Origin: Schlesneria paludicola DSM 18645
GTDB lineage: Bacteria; Planctomycetota; Planctomycetia; Planctomycetales; Planctomycetaceae
DNA: 51,655 nucleotides
Direction of reading: 5' to 3'
NCBI GenBank assembly: GCA_945862235.1
Contig: CAMAYU010000023.1
Coordinates: 1 to 51,655 of the forward strand
Each line of letters begins with the position of its first letter. The first letter of the stretch is position 1. Shown here piece after piece: positions 8,502-16,908 of this stretch. The position numbers and the translations under genes were made by a program. The notes under the pieces were generated by a model. That model saw only the letters and a list, made by a program, of their open reading frames with translations, was not told where the DNA came from and did no database searches.

Positions 8502-10266
8502 ACTCATGATGCAGGGGGCCGAGCCGTCTCAGTCGCGGCGGCAGCTCTTGCGACCGGGCGAGAACCATGTCATCGGACGGGCGTCCGACGCGAGCCTCAG
8601 CATTCCGTGGGACAGCTTGCTCTCACGCCGCCATGTGCAGCTCGACGTGCAGCCCGGTCACGTGCAGCTCAAGCGTGTCGAGTCGGCTCGCAACCCGCTC
8701 TTCTTCGCGGGGGAATCGGTCGAGTCGTGTCGGGTGGAGATCGGGCAGCACTTTGTCGTGGGAGCGACCTCGTTCTATCTGTTGGAAGCGGAGGCGGACG
8801 GTTCCGTCGTAGCCGCGCCCGTCGAAGAGTTCGCCTTCAAGCCGCAAGAGCTGCGCAAGATCCGATACCAAGATCCCGAGAACCGTATCGAGGTGCTGAC
8901 GCATCTTCCCGAAGTCATCGCGGGAGCGGCGAATGATGGCGAGCTGTTTCATCGGCTGGTCAATTTGCTGCTCAAGGGGATCGTCCATGCGGAGGCGGTC
9001 GCGATCGTGACGGCGGGCGGGACCGAAGACATTCCCCTGCTGCATTGGGATCGACGGCGCGAGACTGCGGGACCGTTCCGCCCGTCGCGGCGGCTGGTCG
9101 TGGAGGCGCTCGAAAAGCGGCGGGCCAGCGTGCTGCACATCTGGGAGAAGAACTCCCCGAAGCAGCACGACCAAACACTGATGCAAGAGTTCGACTGGGC
9201 CTACTGCACGCCGGTGCCGGGCCTCGCCACCGAGCCGACCGGACTGTACGTGGCCGGTCGGATGGGCAAGACCTTCGTACCGGGCACGACGCTCTCCGAC
9301 ACGTTGCAACTCGAAGCCGATGTGAAGTTCACGGAACTCGTCGCGGAGATCATCAGCGCGGTCGTTCGCGCGCGCCGCTTCGAGCGGCAGAAGGCCGGAC
9401 TGCGGCAGTTCTTCGCGCCGCCAGTCCTCGCCGCTCTGGGAGATGAACTCGACACGACGCTGCTCGAACCGAGTGAGTGTGATGTGACGGTGATGTTCTG
9501 CGATCTGCGTGGCTTCAGTCAGCGGGCCGAGTCGGCGGCGGGCGACTTGATCGGACTGCTCGAACGAGTCAGCCGGGCACTCGGTGTGATGACGCATCAC
9601 ATTTTGGAACATGGCGGCGTCACGGGCGACTTTCAGGGAGACGCGACGCTCGGGTTCTGGGGCTGGCCATTTCCGTCACCCGATGCGGCCGTTCATGCGT
9701 GTCGCGCGGCACTCGGCATTCGCGCCGCGTTCGCGAAAGCGGCCGCCACGAAGAACCATCCGCTGGCTGACTTCGCGATGGGGATCGGCATCGCACATGG
9801 TCGCGCGGTGGCAGGCAAGATCGGCACGGCCGAACAAGTGAAAGTCACCGTGTTCGGCCCGGTCGTCAATCTGGCGAGTCGCCTCGAAAGCATGACCAAG
9901 CAACTCCGAGTGCCGATCGTCGTCGATGAAGCGACCGCCAAGATCGTGCGGCCGCGACTCGCCTCCAGCGAAGGCCGCCTGCGCCGCTTGGGTCGCCTGC
10001 TGCCCTACGGGATGGAAACGCCCGCCGTCGTCAGTGAGTTACTTCCGCCCGAAACGGAACTCCCCGAACTGACTGACGCGCACGTCGCCGAGTACGAATT
10101 GGGAGTCGATCACTTCACCGAGGGACGCTGGGATCAAGCCTATCGCTGTCTGCACGGGATGCCCGCCAGCGACCGCGCCCAAGACTTTTTGATGCAGCAC
10201 ATCGTCCTGCACAACCGCACCGCCCCCGCCAATTGGGACGGCACGATCCGCCTGCCTAACAAATAG
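8494..10266 (+). CDS. FHA-GAF-class III adenylate/guanylate cyclase
   Basis: A 590-residue protein with three regions. An FHA domain (about 5-100) keeps the phosphothreonine-binding pattern Gly28-Arg29, Ser44 and His47. A GAF-like region (about 130-300) follows. A class III nucleotidyl cyclase domain (about 325-500) has metal-binding Asp337 in 'FCDLRGFS' and Asp383 in 'GDFQGDATLGFWG', and the transition-state residues Asn459 and Arg463 in 'VNLASRLE'. Threonine in 'VTVFGP' fits class IIIb, usually adenylate cyclases. No membrane segment is seen. The GTG start overlaps the kinase gene by 8 bases. Inference: the FHA domain reads phosphothreonine written by the adjacent kinase and sets cyclic nucleotide output. 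The last 70 residues look like a short helical (TPR-like) tail. Confidence 0.92.
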   Translation: MLELMMQGAEPSQSRRQLLRPGENHVIGRASDASLSIPWDSLLSRRHVQLDVQPGHVQLKRVESARNPLFFAGESVESCRVEIGQHFVVGATSFYLLEAEADGSVVAAPVEEFAFKPQELRKIRYQDPENRIEVLTHLPEVIAGAANDGELFHRLVNLLLKGIVHAEAVAIVTAGGTEDIPLLHWDRRRETAGPFRPSRRLVVEALEKRRASVLHIWEKNSPKQHDQTLMQEFDWAYCTPVPGLATEPTGLYVAGRMGKTFVPGTTLSDTLQLEADVKFTELVAEIISAVVRARRFERQKAGLRQFFAPPVLAALGDELDTTLLEPSECDVTVMFCDLRGFSQRAESAAGDLIGLLERVSRALGVMTHHILEHGGVTGDFQGDATLGFWGWPFPSPDAAVHACRAALGIRAAFAKAAATKNHPLADFAMGIGIAHGRAVAGKIGTAEQVKVTVFGPVVNLASRLESMTKQLRVPIVVDEATAKIVRPRLASSEGRLRRLGRLLPYGMETPAVVSELLPPETELPELTDAHVAEYELGVDHFTEGRWDQAYRCLHGMPASDRAQDFLMQHIVLHNRTAPANWDGTIRLPNK

Positions 10267-10279
10267 TCCGGCGAGCGAT

Positions 10280-10414
10280 ACCTCGCGCGGCACAAAGTGA
10301 GCGGTTTCTGAGCGGGTCGGCGTCAGCCCCCGGTTCTTCCAAAGCGGGCTTACGCCCAAGAGCCAAGGGCTGACGCCGTCCCGCTCAGATGCCTCATCAC
10401 TGACCGCGCGAGGT
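10280..10414. repeat. 135-bp element with terminal inverted repeats, family B copy 1
   Basis: The ends are a perfect 11-bp inverted repeat (ACCTCGCGCGG at 10280-10290, its complement at 10404-10414). Inside, a second inverted repeat pairs GAGCGGGTCGGCGTCAGCCC with its near-complement about 70 bases on. A second copy at 29149-29287 matches along nearly its whole length. The right end runs into the 3' end of the enolase-superfamily gene and supplies its last codons and stop. Confidence 0.9.
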
Positions 10415-11542
10415 CTCGCTGGTGCGGCCCGATTCGGCGATCAGGTGCGAGGCGATGAAGTCTTCGTCCAACGTGACGCCCAAGCCAGGGCCGTCCGGTG
10501 GCGTGATCCATCCGTCCACCGCTTGCACTCGCTCGTGAGTCAGTTGATGTCGAAGCGGCGAGTCGTCCACGCAGTCTTCAAACAGGAAGGCGTCGCGACA
10601 GGTGGACAGCCAGTGCAGACTGGCGGCAACAGTGACGGGACTGGTGTAGCAATGGTTGCAGAGTCGCGCGCCGATCTCCTGCACGCGCTGCTTGATGTAG
10701 TCGGCATCGGTGAAGCCATTGCGGGCGAGATCGACTTGATAGACATCGAGTGCCCGCGCCTCGATCAACGGACGCCACGCTTCGCGACCACACTCTTCCT
10801 CGCCGCCCGCGATCGGGATCGGTGAACGATCGCGAAGCCAGCGGTAGCCTTCCACGTCGTCGGGCCGCAGCGGCTCTTCGAGCCAGCCGAGTTGATACTG
10901 CTCGAACGAGTTGGCTCGTTGGAGTGCAGTGCGCGCATCCCAGACACAGCCCGCGTCGATCAGCAGCGTCCCGTCGCCGATCCCGTCGCGAGCCGATCGC
11001 ACCAACTCGATGTCGAGCGATTCGCTCTGCCCCATCGGCTCCCAACCGAACTTGATCGCGCGGTATCCGGCCTCACGCCAGTGTTCCGCGATGGCCTTCG
11101 TTTCGGCTCCATCGCGTCCAAACAAAATCGACGCATACGCCTTGATCCGGTCGTGCTGTTTGCCGCCGAGTAAGCGATGGATCGGTTGGCCGTACAGTTT
11201 TCCCTTCAAATCCCACAGGGCCATGTCGATCGCGGCCATCGCCGTGATGGTGACGGAGGAACGGCCGAAGTACATCGTGCGACGATACATCTTTTGCCAG
11301 AGCCGCTCCGTCTCCAGTGGGTTCTCTCCCACAAGCAACTGCCGCAAACCGCAGGCAATGTTGTGGCTGAAGGGGGCGTCGATGATGGCTTTCACCACTT
11401 CGGGCTGCGAGTCGGCCTCACCAATTCCCTCCAGCCCCGTATCAGTGCGAATACGAACCAGCACGGCGTCTTGGCTGCTGGCGGTCTTTTGTTCGACGCT
11501 GGGAACTCGCAAGAGCTGACAAATGACTTCGGTGATTTTCAT
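10397..11542 (-). CDS. Mandelate racemase/muconate lactonizing enzyme family protein (enolase superfamily)
   Basis: A 381-residue enzyme with the enolase-superfamily plan: an N-terminal capping domain (about 1-125) and a TIM barrel (about 130-365). The probable Mg2+ ligands are Asp in 'LLIDAGCVWD', Glu in 'WLEEPL' and Glu in 'IAGGEEECG'. The lysine region reads 'AIKFGWEPMG', and 'NHCYTS' may supply a histidine. Such enzymes dehydrate or racemise sugar acids; I cannot fix the substrate. A divergent MFS carrier of the organic-anion type starts 127 bases away, which supports a sugar-acid uptake and breakdown pair. The last six codons and the stop come from the family B repeat. Confidence 0.88.
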   Translation of the reverse strand: MKITEVICQLLRVPSVEQKTASSQDAVLVRIRTDTGLEGIGEADSQPEVVKAIIDAPFSHNIACGLRQLLVGENPLETERLWQKMYRRTMYFGRSSVTITAMAAIDMALWDLKGKLYGQPIHRLLGGKQHDRIKAYASILFGRDGAETKAIAEHWREAGYRAIKFGWEPMGQSESLDIELVRSARDGIGDGTLLIDAGCVWDARTALQRANSFEQYQLGWLEEPLRPDDVEGYRWLRDRSPIPIAGGEEECGREAWRPLIEARALDVYQVDLARNGFTDADYIKQRVQEIGARLCNHCYTSPVTVAASLHWLSTCRDAFLFEDCVDDSPLRHQLTHERVQAVDGWITPPDGPGLGVTLDEDFIASHLIAESGRTSETSRGQ

Positions 11543-11668
11543 CGGTTCGGTTCTTTCTTCAGACCGCGGCGGGATATCGACGGGGAGTGGAAGAAATTAG
11601 TGTATGCCGTTGTGTTCGGCTACTGGCTAGCTCGTAACGTTGGAACTTGGAAAGGTTTGGTCCCCTTG

Positions 11669-12967
11669 ATGAATGCCGTCTCTCAGAATGCCGTGTCGTT
11701 GTCGGCGACGACGCGTTGGCGAGTCGTGTTCATGCTGATGGCGTACACGGCGCTGGCCCACTTCAATCGGGAGGGACTCGCGGTCGCGGGAGGCGAAGTC
11801 TTCATCAAGCGACTCGGGATCACTGAAGTTCAGATGGGCTGGGTCTACACGTCGTTTCTGATCGTCTACACGATTGCCATGTTGCCGGGCGGCTGGCTGA
11901 TTGACCGCATTGGTTCCGCGAAATCGCTGACGTTGCTCGGCCTGACGATGGGATCGTTCGTCGCGTTGACCGGAACGCTGGGCTGGGTCACGCTGACCCC
12001 CGTGAGTCTGTGGATCGGCCTGCTCATCCTTCGCGGCATGACCGGAGCCTGCAGCGCGCCGCTGCATCCGGGAGCCGCGCACGTCGCGTCCGACTTGATG
12101 TCCGAACGCCATCGCGCGACCGCGAATGGAATGCGCACTGCGGGAGCGTTGATCGGCATTGCATTCAGCTATCCGATTTTCGGCGGACTGATGGATTCGC
12201 TCGGTTGGCCGTGGGCGTTCATTGTCAGCGGTACCACGCTGATCGGTTTCGGTTTGCTCTGGCAATGGAGCGTCACTTCGTCACTGCCGCTACCGGAACA
12301 GGCCGTCTCGGTGGAGTCGGCAAAGGCAGACTCGCGCTTCGCATGGTCGCTGCTGCGTCAGGGCAATCTCTGGCTGCTCACGCTGAGTTACGCGGCTTAC
12401 GGCTACTTCCAATATCTGTTCTTTTATTGGATGGATTACTACTTCAATACCGTGCTGCACGTCCCCGCAGTCGAATCGCGGAAGGTCACGTTCACCATCT
12501 TTCTGGCAATGGGAGCGGGGATGGCGATCGGCGGTTTCTGTACGGACATCCTGTGCAAGCTGCTCGGCCCGATTCGCGGTCGGCGCGCCATCGTGATGAC
12601 CGGCATGGGACTGGGAGCAGTCTTCGCATTGCTGGGCGTGAACATGACCGACCACTGGAGCGTTGCCACTTGCTTGGCGATCTCGATGGGCGCGTTAGGG
12701 ATGTGCGAAGGAGTGTTCTGGACAACGGCGACCGACATCGGCGGCAAGGCACGCGGCTTTTCGGGCGCGTTTATGAACACCGGCGGTAACGTCGGCGGGT
12801 TCATCTCACCGGTTCTCACGCCGTTTATGGCTCAGACGATGGGTTGGCCGGGAGCGATCGCGGTGGCCTGCGCGATCAGTGGCTTGGGTGGCCTCGTTTG
12901 GTTCTTCATCACGCTGCCACCCGCCGCCCCGCTCACCAAAACGACAACCGCAGAAACACCTCATTGA
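11669..12967 (+). CDS. MFS transporter, anion:cation symporter (ACS) type
   Basis: A 432-residue membrane protein with about 12 hydrophobic segments. An MFS signature follows segment 2: 'GGWLIDRIGSAKSLTLLG'. 'ALAHFNREGLAVAG' near the N-terminus and 'EGVFWTTATDIGGKARG' late in the protein resemble ACS-family carriers of hexuronates, tartrate and related organic anions. I chose ATG at 11669; an open frame continues upstream but overlaps the divergent enolase-superfamily gene and is not hydrophobic. It is probably coregulated with that gene from the shared intergenic region. Confidence 0.88.
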   Translation: MNAVSQNAVSLSATTRWRVVFMLMAYTALAHFNREGLAVAGGEVFIKRLGITEVQMGWVYTSFLIVYTIAMLPGGWLIDRIGSAKSLTLLGLTMGSFVALTGTLGWVTLTPVSLWIGLLILRGMTGACSAPLHPGAAHVASDLMSERHRATANGMRTAGALIGIAFSYPIFGGLMDSLGWPWAFIVSGTTLIGFGLLWQWSVTSSLPLPEQAVSVESAKADSRFAWSLLRQGNLWLLTLSYAAYGYFQYLFFYWMDYYFNTVLHVPAVESRKVTFTIFLAMGAGMAIGGFCTDILCKLLGPIRGRRAIVMTGMGLGAVFALLGVNMTDHWSVATCLAISMGALGMCEGVFWTTATDIGGKARGFSGAFMNTGGNVGGFISPVLTPFMAQTMGWPGAIAVACAISGLGGLVWFFITLPPAAPLTKTTTAETPH

Positions 12968-13024
12968 AGGTATCCCTCACGCGTCACAAGTGGTTTAACC
13001 GCGTGGGCAACGCAACCGAACAAC

Positions 13025-13066
13025 TTAAAATTGGCGAACCACTAGTTAAAATTGGCGAACCACTAG
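13025..13066. repeat. Exact 21-bp tandem duplication
   Basis: TTAAAATTGGCGAACCACTA plus a final G occurs twice without a gap (13025-13045, 13046-13066). It lies in the gap between the MFS gene and the next gene. The AT-rich unit could be a regulator site or a replication slip. The rest of the roughly 290-bp gap shows no gene. Confidence 0.9.
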
Positions 13067-13246
13067 CCCTGATTCACGCCGGACGCTCGCCAAGAATCAT
13101 CGGAGTGGAACACTATCGAGAATGGCGACTCATCCCTCGCGCACCGAGTTCGATCTTGACCCATCTGAGGGGATGACTAAGCTCCGGCCCCGCTGGCGGG
13201 TGGATTGGGCTTCTCCATGAGGGCGAAGCGGCTCGCAGTGAATTCC

Positions 13247-13252
13247 AGGAGG
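13247..13252 (+). promoter_or_regulatory. Ribosome binding site AGGAGG deciding the start at 13260
   Basis: A perfect AGGAGG ends one base before an ATG at 13254 and seven bases before an in-frame ATG at 13260. The spacing selects the second ATG. Confidence 0.8.
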
Positions 13253-13259
13253 GATGCCG

Positions 13260-13925
13260 ATGAAACGCTGGTTCGCCAAACTGACCATCGGTCTGTATCT
13301 GAGCATGAGCTTTATCGGAATCGCCGCCCACGCGATGAACTTTGGAACGGCGTCACACCCGGCCATGTATTACTTCGTGTGGGACATGTTCTGCGGCTGG
13401 GCGGCTCACGAGATTCGCTATCACGTCGTGGCTGAGGGCGAAAGCGGCGCGTACTACGATGTCTCGCAAGGTCCGTGGAGCACGTTCAAGCCATACGGCG
13501 ACCTGTCGCGTGCCCAGTACGACATCCTTGGGAACGGACTGCACAAGATCGCATTGCACTCACTCAAGAACACCGACCACGAACCGATTCTGCGCATCAT
13601 CGTGGCGGAAGAGGTCTGGCCGAAGAAGTTCAATCTGCCCGAGTCACTCTGGAACATGCGGTTCGACGAACCGAAGGACCCGAAAAGTTATTTTTGGGTC
13701 AGGACGACCCTGGATGGCGACGGAACGATTCTCAGCCACCGCCCCAATTATCTGTCGTATCTCTACACGAAAACCGTCGCCAACAATCCGCGTTTGCAGG
13801 CGGACACACAGCGTGGCAAACCGTTCTTCGCCGTCAGCCCGATTCATCGCACGGCGGCCTCGGGTGGCGGCAACAGCACCTATATGGGAACCGAGACCGC
13901 ATGGAGTTCGCCGAGTACGAACTGA
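13260..13925 (+). CDS. Hypothetical membrane-anchored or secreted protein
   Basis: A 221-residue protein that starts at the second of two close ATG codons, chosen by the AGGAGG site. Residues about 8-27 ('LTIGLYLSMSFIGIAAHAM') form a signal peptide or membrane anchor. The rest is soluble and rich in aromatic residues ('MYYFVWDMFCGW', 'NYLSYLYTKT'). I recognise no domain. It is followed within 30 bases by a small anchored protein and then by the HTTM gene on the same strand, so the three probably work together; the HTTM context suggests a membrane-linked modification or transport role, which is inference only. Confidence 0.75.
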   Translation: MKRWFAKLTIGLYLSMSFIGIAAHAMNFGTASHPAMYYFVWDMFCGWAAHEIRYHVVAEGESGAYYDVSQGPWSTFKPYGDLSRAQYDILGNGLHKIALHSLKNTDHEPILRIIVAEEVWPKKFNLPESLWNMRFDEPKDPKSYFWVRTTLDGDGTILSHRPNYLSYLYTKTVANNPRLQADTQRGKPFFAVSPIHRTAASGGGNSTYMGTETAWSSPSTN

Positions 13926-13950
13926 TCTCGCGTTCGGAAGGATCGTGTGA

Positions 13951-14304
13951 ATGGATCGCTCCCTGAAGTCCGATGCCTGGATCGCGGCGACGTTGGTTAT
14001 GTTGGCCGTCGTGTTTGTGGCACTGGTGTCGCTTTCCGGAAGCTCAGCAGGTGGCACGCTGTCTTCGGGGCGAACTGTCTTGGTCGTTTCCGACACGTTG
14101 TATTTGTGCAGCGAGTTTTGCAAAGAGAGTGCGACGATCACAGCCAACAACCGGAAGATTGTCGTTCACCCCACGTCATTGATCGTGGATGGCCGGAAAG
14201 TGGGAGATCTCGACGAAGCGGCGTGCGCCGTGGAGGTGCGAGTGAAATTCGGCACGATCACTTTTTTAGCCGATGGCAAGGACGTGCAGACGACTCTCAA
14301 GTAG
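13951..14304 (+). CDS. Small membrane-anchored hypothetical protein
   Basis: A 117-residue protein with one N-terminal membrane segment (about 10-30) and an outer domain with two cysteines in 'LYLCSEFCKES' and one in 'EAACAVEV'. The start ATG at 13951 has a GGAAGG site nine bases upstream. I do not recognise the family. It sits between the preceding hypothetical gene and the HTTM gene, all in the same direction, and is likely part of the same transcript. Confidence 0.7.
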   Translation: MDRSLKSDAWIAATLVMLAVVFVALVSLSGSSAGGTLSSGRTVLVVSDTLYLCSEFCKESATITANNRKIVVHPTSLIVDGRKVGDLDEAACAVEVRVKFGTITFLADGKDVQTTLK

Positions 14305-14427
14305 TCGCGGCACGATGAGTCAGAGCTGAGCTTGAATTTGAGTTTGCAGCGACCGAACAGCGTTGCTAGGCACTCGGCATTTCGCAGAGACAAAGAACAC
14401 GTTCATGTTGAGACAGGGAGGCCCACT

Positions 14428-15945
14428 GTGAGACACCAGACAGAATCGTTCAGCACGCGAGTTCATCGGTTCTTCTTCGATGAAGAAGTTCCTTACGGAT
14501 TGGCGTTGTGCCGCATTCTGCTGCCTCTCGTGCTGATGGGCATGATCTTTCCCCGCTGGTCGGCAGTGCGAGAAGTCTTCTCGACCGACGGCGCGACCGC
14601 GCCTCTGGCGGTGGGTTATGGCTACCTCGACTTGTTGCCGGAGTTCTCTGGTTCGATCGCGGTCGGACTGTATTCGGCGATGGTACTCGCATTTCTGTGC
14701 GTCTCAGTCGGCTGGTGTACGAGAGCTTCACTCATCATTGCGAACGTCCTGTTCACGTACTTCTGCATGTTGGACTGCATCAGCACGATGACGAAGTACA
14801 CCGTCATCGCGACCCACATGCTGTTCCTGCTCACACTGTCCGAATGCGGAAGCCTGTGGTCGGTCGATGCGTGGCTGGCCGGACGAAAACGATCGCACTG
14901 GCCGGGAGAACCGTCGCTCGTGCGAAGCCGCTTTCCAGCATGGCCGCGCCGCCTGATGCAGTTGCACATTGGCAGCGTCTACTTCGGCGCGGCAATCACC
15001 AAGATGCACACGCCAACGTTCTTCACCGGTGACCAGTTGCAGTATTGGATGCAGACGCATCTCAACTTCCAGCACCCGCTGGGAGAACTGCTCAGCCTGT
15101 ACCCGATCCTGTTGGTCGCGATGGCCTATGTGGCAATCGTCTGGGAAGTGGTGTTCATTTTCCTCGCGTGGAAGAGCATGTGGCGGATGTTTGTGCTGCC
15201 GATGGGAGTCCTGTTTCACGTCATGACGATGCTGACGCTCGGTCTGCTGATGTTCCCGATGGTCTGCTTCATGGCGTACTTCGCGTTCATCGACGAGGAC
15301 GATGTGCAGACCTGTTCGGCGTGGTGTCGCCGTCAATTGCGGGCCTTCTCGTGGACGAAACCGTTGGTTCAGCGAATCACCACCGCTCGTGACTGGCTCG
15401 GCGATCCGGTCGGTTGGCGAACGTCGTCTCGCGCCGCGTTTGTCTTCGCGTTGGCGATGTTTTCCGTAGCGAACATCGAACTGGAACATTGGCGAGATCC
15501 GTTCGGGCTGCGTCGTCCGGAAGGACCTCACTCGCTGACGTTGGCGGATCCCGTGCTCGTAGACAAAATTCTTACCCCGACGGAGCCGTGGCGAGAATCG
15601 GACATGTTTTTCGCGGTTGATACGGGAACGATCCTGGTTGGCGATCAACTCGCAGATCGACGGCGCGAGTTCCGCCATGGGGAAACCATGATCGCCCAGT
15701 GCAATCTCATTCCGCCTCATGACGACCTCTATATCGGTTGCCAGATTCATGACTCGGAGAATCGGATCGTGAACAGGTTGGAAACAGTCGCGACGCGCGA
15801 AATGTTCCGCTCCAACTTCACCTATCCAATCTCCGACACCATGACGCCGGGTGATTACACGCTGGTCATCACCACAGGGGGACGGCCCGTGATGCAGAAG
15901 TTCATCACGGTCTTGGCGCGTCATGGCGGAGTGTCGGTGAACTGA
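14428..15945 (+). CDS. HTTM-domain (vitamin K-dependent gamma-carboxylase-like) membrane protein
   Basis: A 505-residue protein with several hydrophobic segments over the first 310 residues, then a soluble C-terminal region. The region 'HIGSVYFGAAITKMHTP' matches the HTTM/VKGC core. In human gamma-carboxylase the equivalent 'YFIAGVKKLD' holds the catalytic base lysine (K218), and Lys192 here aligns with it, while the neighbouring lysine is threonine. I chose GTG at 14428, with GGGAGG six bases before it, over the in-frame TTG at 14332. Bacterial HTTM proteins are mostly of unknown substrate. The C-terminal part (about 400-500) looks beta-rich and may be the outer domain. Confidence 0.82.
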   Translation: MRHQTESFSTRVHRFFFDEEVPYGLALCRILLPLVLMGMIFPRWSAVREVFSTDGATAPLAVGYGYLDLLPEFSGSIAVGLYSAMVLAFLCVSVGWCTRASLIIANVLFTYFCMLDCISTMTKYTVIATHMLFLLTLSECGSLWSVDAWLAGRKRSHWPGEPSLVRSRFPAWPRRLMQLHIGSVYFGAAITKMHTPTFFTGDQLQYWMQTHLNFQHPLGELLSLYPILLVAMAYVAIVWEVVFIFLAWKSMWRMFVLPMGVLFHVMTMLTLGLLMFPMVCFMAYFAFIDEDDVQTCSAWCRRQLRAFSWTKPLVQRITTARDWLGDPVGWRTSSRAAFVFALAMFSVANIELEHWRDPFGLRRPEGPHSLTLADPVLVDKILTPTEPWRESDMFFAVDTGTILVGDQLADRRREFRHGETMIAQCNLIPPHDDLYIGCQIHDSENRIVNRLETVATREMFRSNFTYPISDTMTPGDYTLVITTGGRPVMQKFITVLARHGGVSVN

Positions 15946-16019
15946 GAGCGTGTCGTGCATCCCCCACGGATGTCTGTTCATAATCGCGTGTCTGTTTGCG
16001 CCTCACGCGGCCGGAATTG

Positions 16020-16083
16020 ACACCAACCCGAAGCGTGAGCGAGGACTGCGACACCACTCCTCGTTGACACTTCGGATTAGTGT
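16020..16083. repeat. Palindromic repeat, family A copy 2
   Basis: The left arm 16020-16045 (CACCAACCCGAAGCGTGAGC core) faces a decayed right arm 16058-16083. The mismatches suggest an older copy. It lies between the HTTM gene and the next small membrane gene. Confidence 0.8.
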
Positions 16084-16149
16084 GCCGCAGTGATCAATGT
16101 TTCACTGTGGGCCGCGCGAGTCCTACACGCCGTGCTAGGAAACACTCCC

Positions 16150-16701
16150 ATGTGGTTCACCGAAAATGCTTGGCCACCGATGTTCTTGGCGGGACTGTGC
16201 GGGCTGATTCTTTTGGCCGTGTGGAATTCAAATCGTCGCGGTCGGTATCTCGTCGCGGCTGCGGTCTGCTGGACTGCGTGTGTCGGGTGCTACTTCCTCG
16301 AACGGGCCATCGTGACGGAGGGGGAAAAACTCCAGCAGATCGTCGTCTCGCTGTGCGATGACTTCCGCCACAAGCGACAAACGACACTCGGCTACATCTC
16401 GGATGCCGCGCCGCAATTGAAGCTGATGATGATGGGAGCGATGGCGATCGTTGAGATCACCGATGGCCCACGGCTGACCGACTTTCAAACATCGATCACG
16501 AATCAAAACTCGCGCGGTCGCATTCACTTTCGAGCCAACGCGACACTCAGCGTCACAGGCCACGGCAGCGTTGGACATCACCCGGCTCGACTCGTGTTGA
16601 CGTTCCAGCGGGAAAAAGACCAGTGGAAAATCATCGAGATCGAACGCCTCAATCCACTGACCGGCGAGAGAATGGAATTGCTCGCCCAGCAGCCGGGCTG
16701 A
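16150..16701 (+). CDS. Membrane-anchored protein with NTF2-like C-terminal domain
   Basis: A 183-residue protein with two hydrophobic segments near the N-terminus (about 10-25 and 33-51), then a soluble domain. The C-terminal pattern 'LTFQREKDQWKIIEIERLNP' is the closing strand pair seen in NTF2/SnoaL-like folds. The start ATG at 16150 is preceded by AGGAA; a GTG at 16090 would add 20 residues. The function is unknown. It lies 204 bases after the HTTM gene with a palindrome between, so co-transcription is possible. Confidence 0.7.
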   Translation: MWFTENAWPPMFLAGLCGLILLAVWNSNRRGRYLVAAAVCWTACVGCYFLERAIVTEGEKLQQIVVSLCDDFRHKRQTTLGYISDAAPQLKLMMMGAMAIVEITDGPRLTDFQTSITNQNSRGRIHFRANATLSVTGHGSVGHHPARLVLTFQREKDQWKIIEIERLNPLTGERMELLAQQPG

Positions 16702-16713
16702 ACCAAAGAACGA

Positions 16714-16908
16714 GACCGTAAAGCGACCGGCAAAAAGCGACCGGCAAGACTTGTCTGCCCCACACCAACCCGAAGTGTGAACGAGGGCGAAGTCGAACGA
16801 CGTCCTCGTTCACACTTCGGGCTGGTGTATTCGGGTAAATCATTTCTTGCCGGTCGCCTAATAAGCCGTCCATCCCACGGTAAGCAGTTTCCTGCCGGTC
16901 GCCTTACT
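16714..16908. repeat. Palindromic repeat, family A copy 3, nested in GCGACCGGCA inverted repeats
   Basis: The core hairpin has 25-bp arms 16762-16786 and 16804-16828 with one mismatch. It is flanked by two direct copies of AAGCGACCGGCAA on the left (about 16720-16750) and two inverted copies (TTGCCGGTCGCC, CTGCCGGTCGCC) on the right (about 16845-16905). The whole forms one long nested palindrome between convergent genes, where it could terminate both. Confidence 0.85.

Noticed and set aside
11177-11668. N-terminal extension of the MFS frame back to 11177.
   Set aside because: It overlaps the divergent enolase-superfamily gene by more than 350 bases and contains no membrane segment.
14728-15981. 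A 417-codon minus-strand open frame opposite the HTTM gene.
   Set aside because: It is His/Arg/Gln-rich and mirrors the codon pattern of the HTTM gene; a shadow frame.
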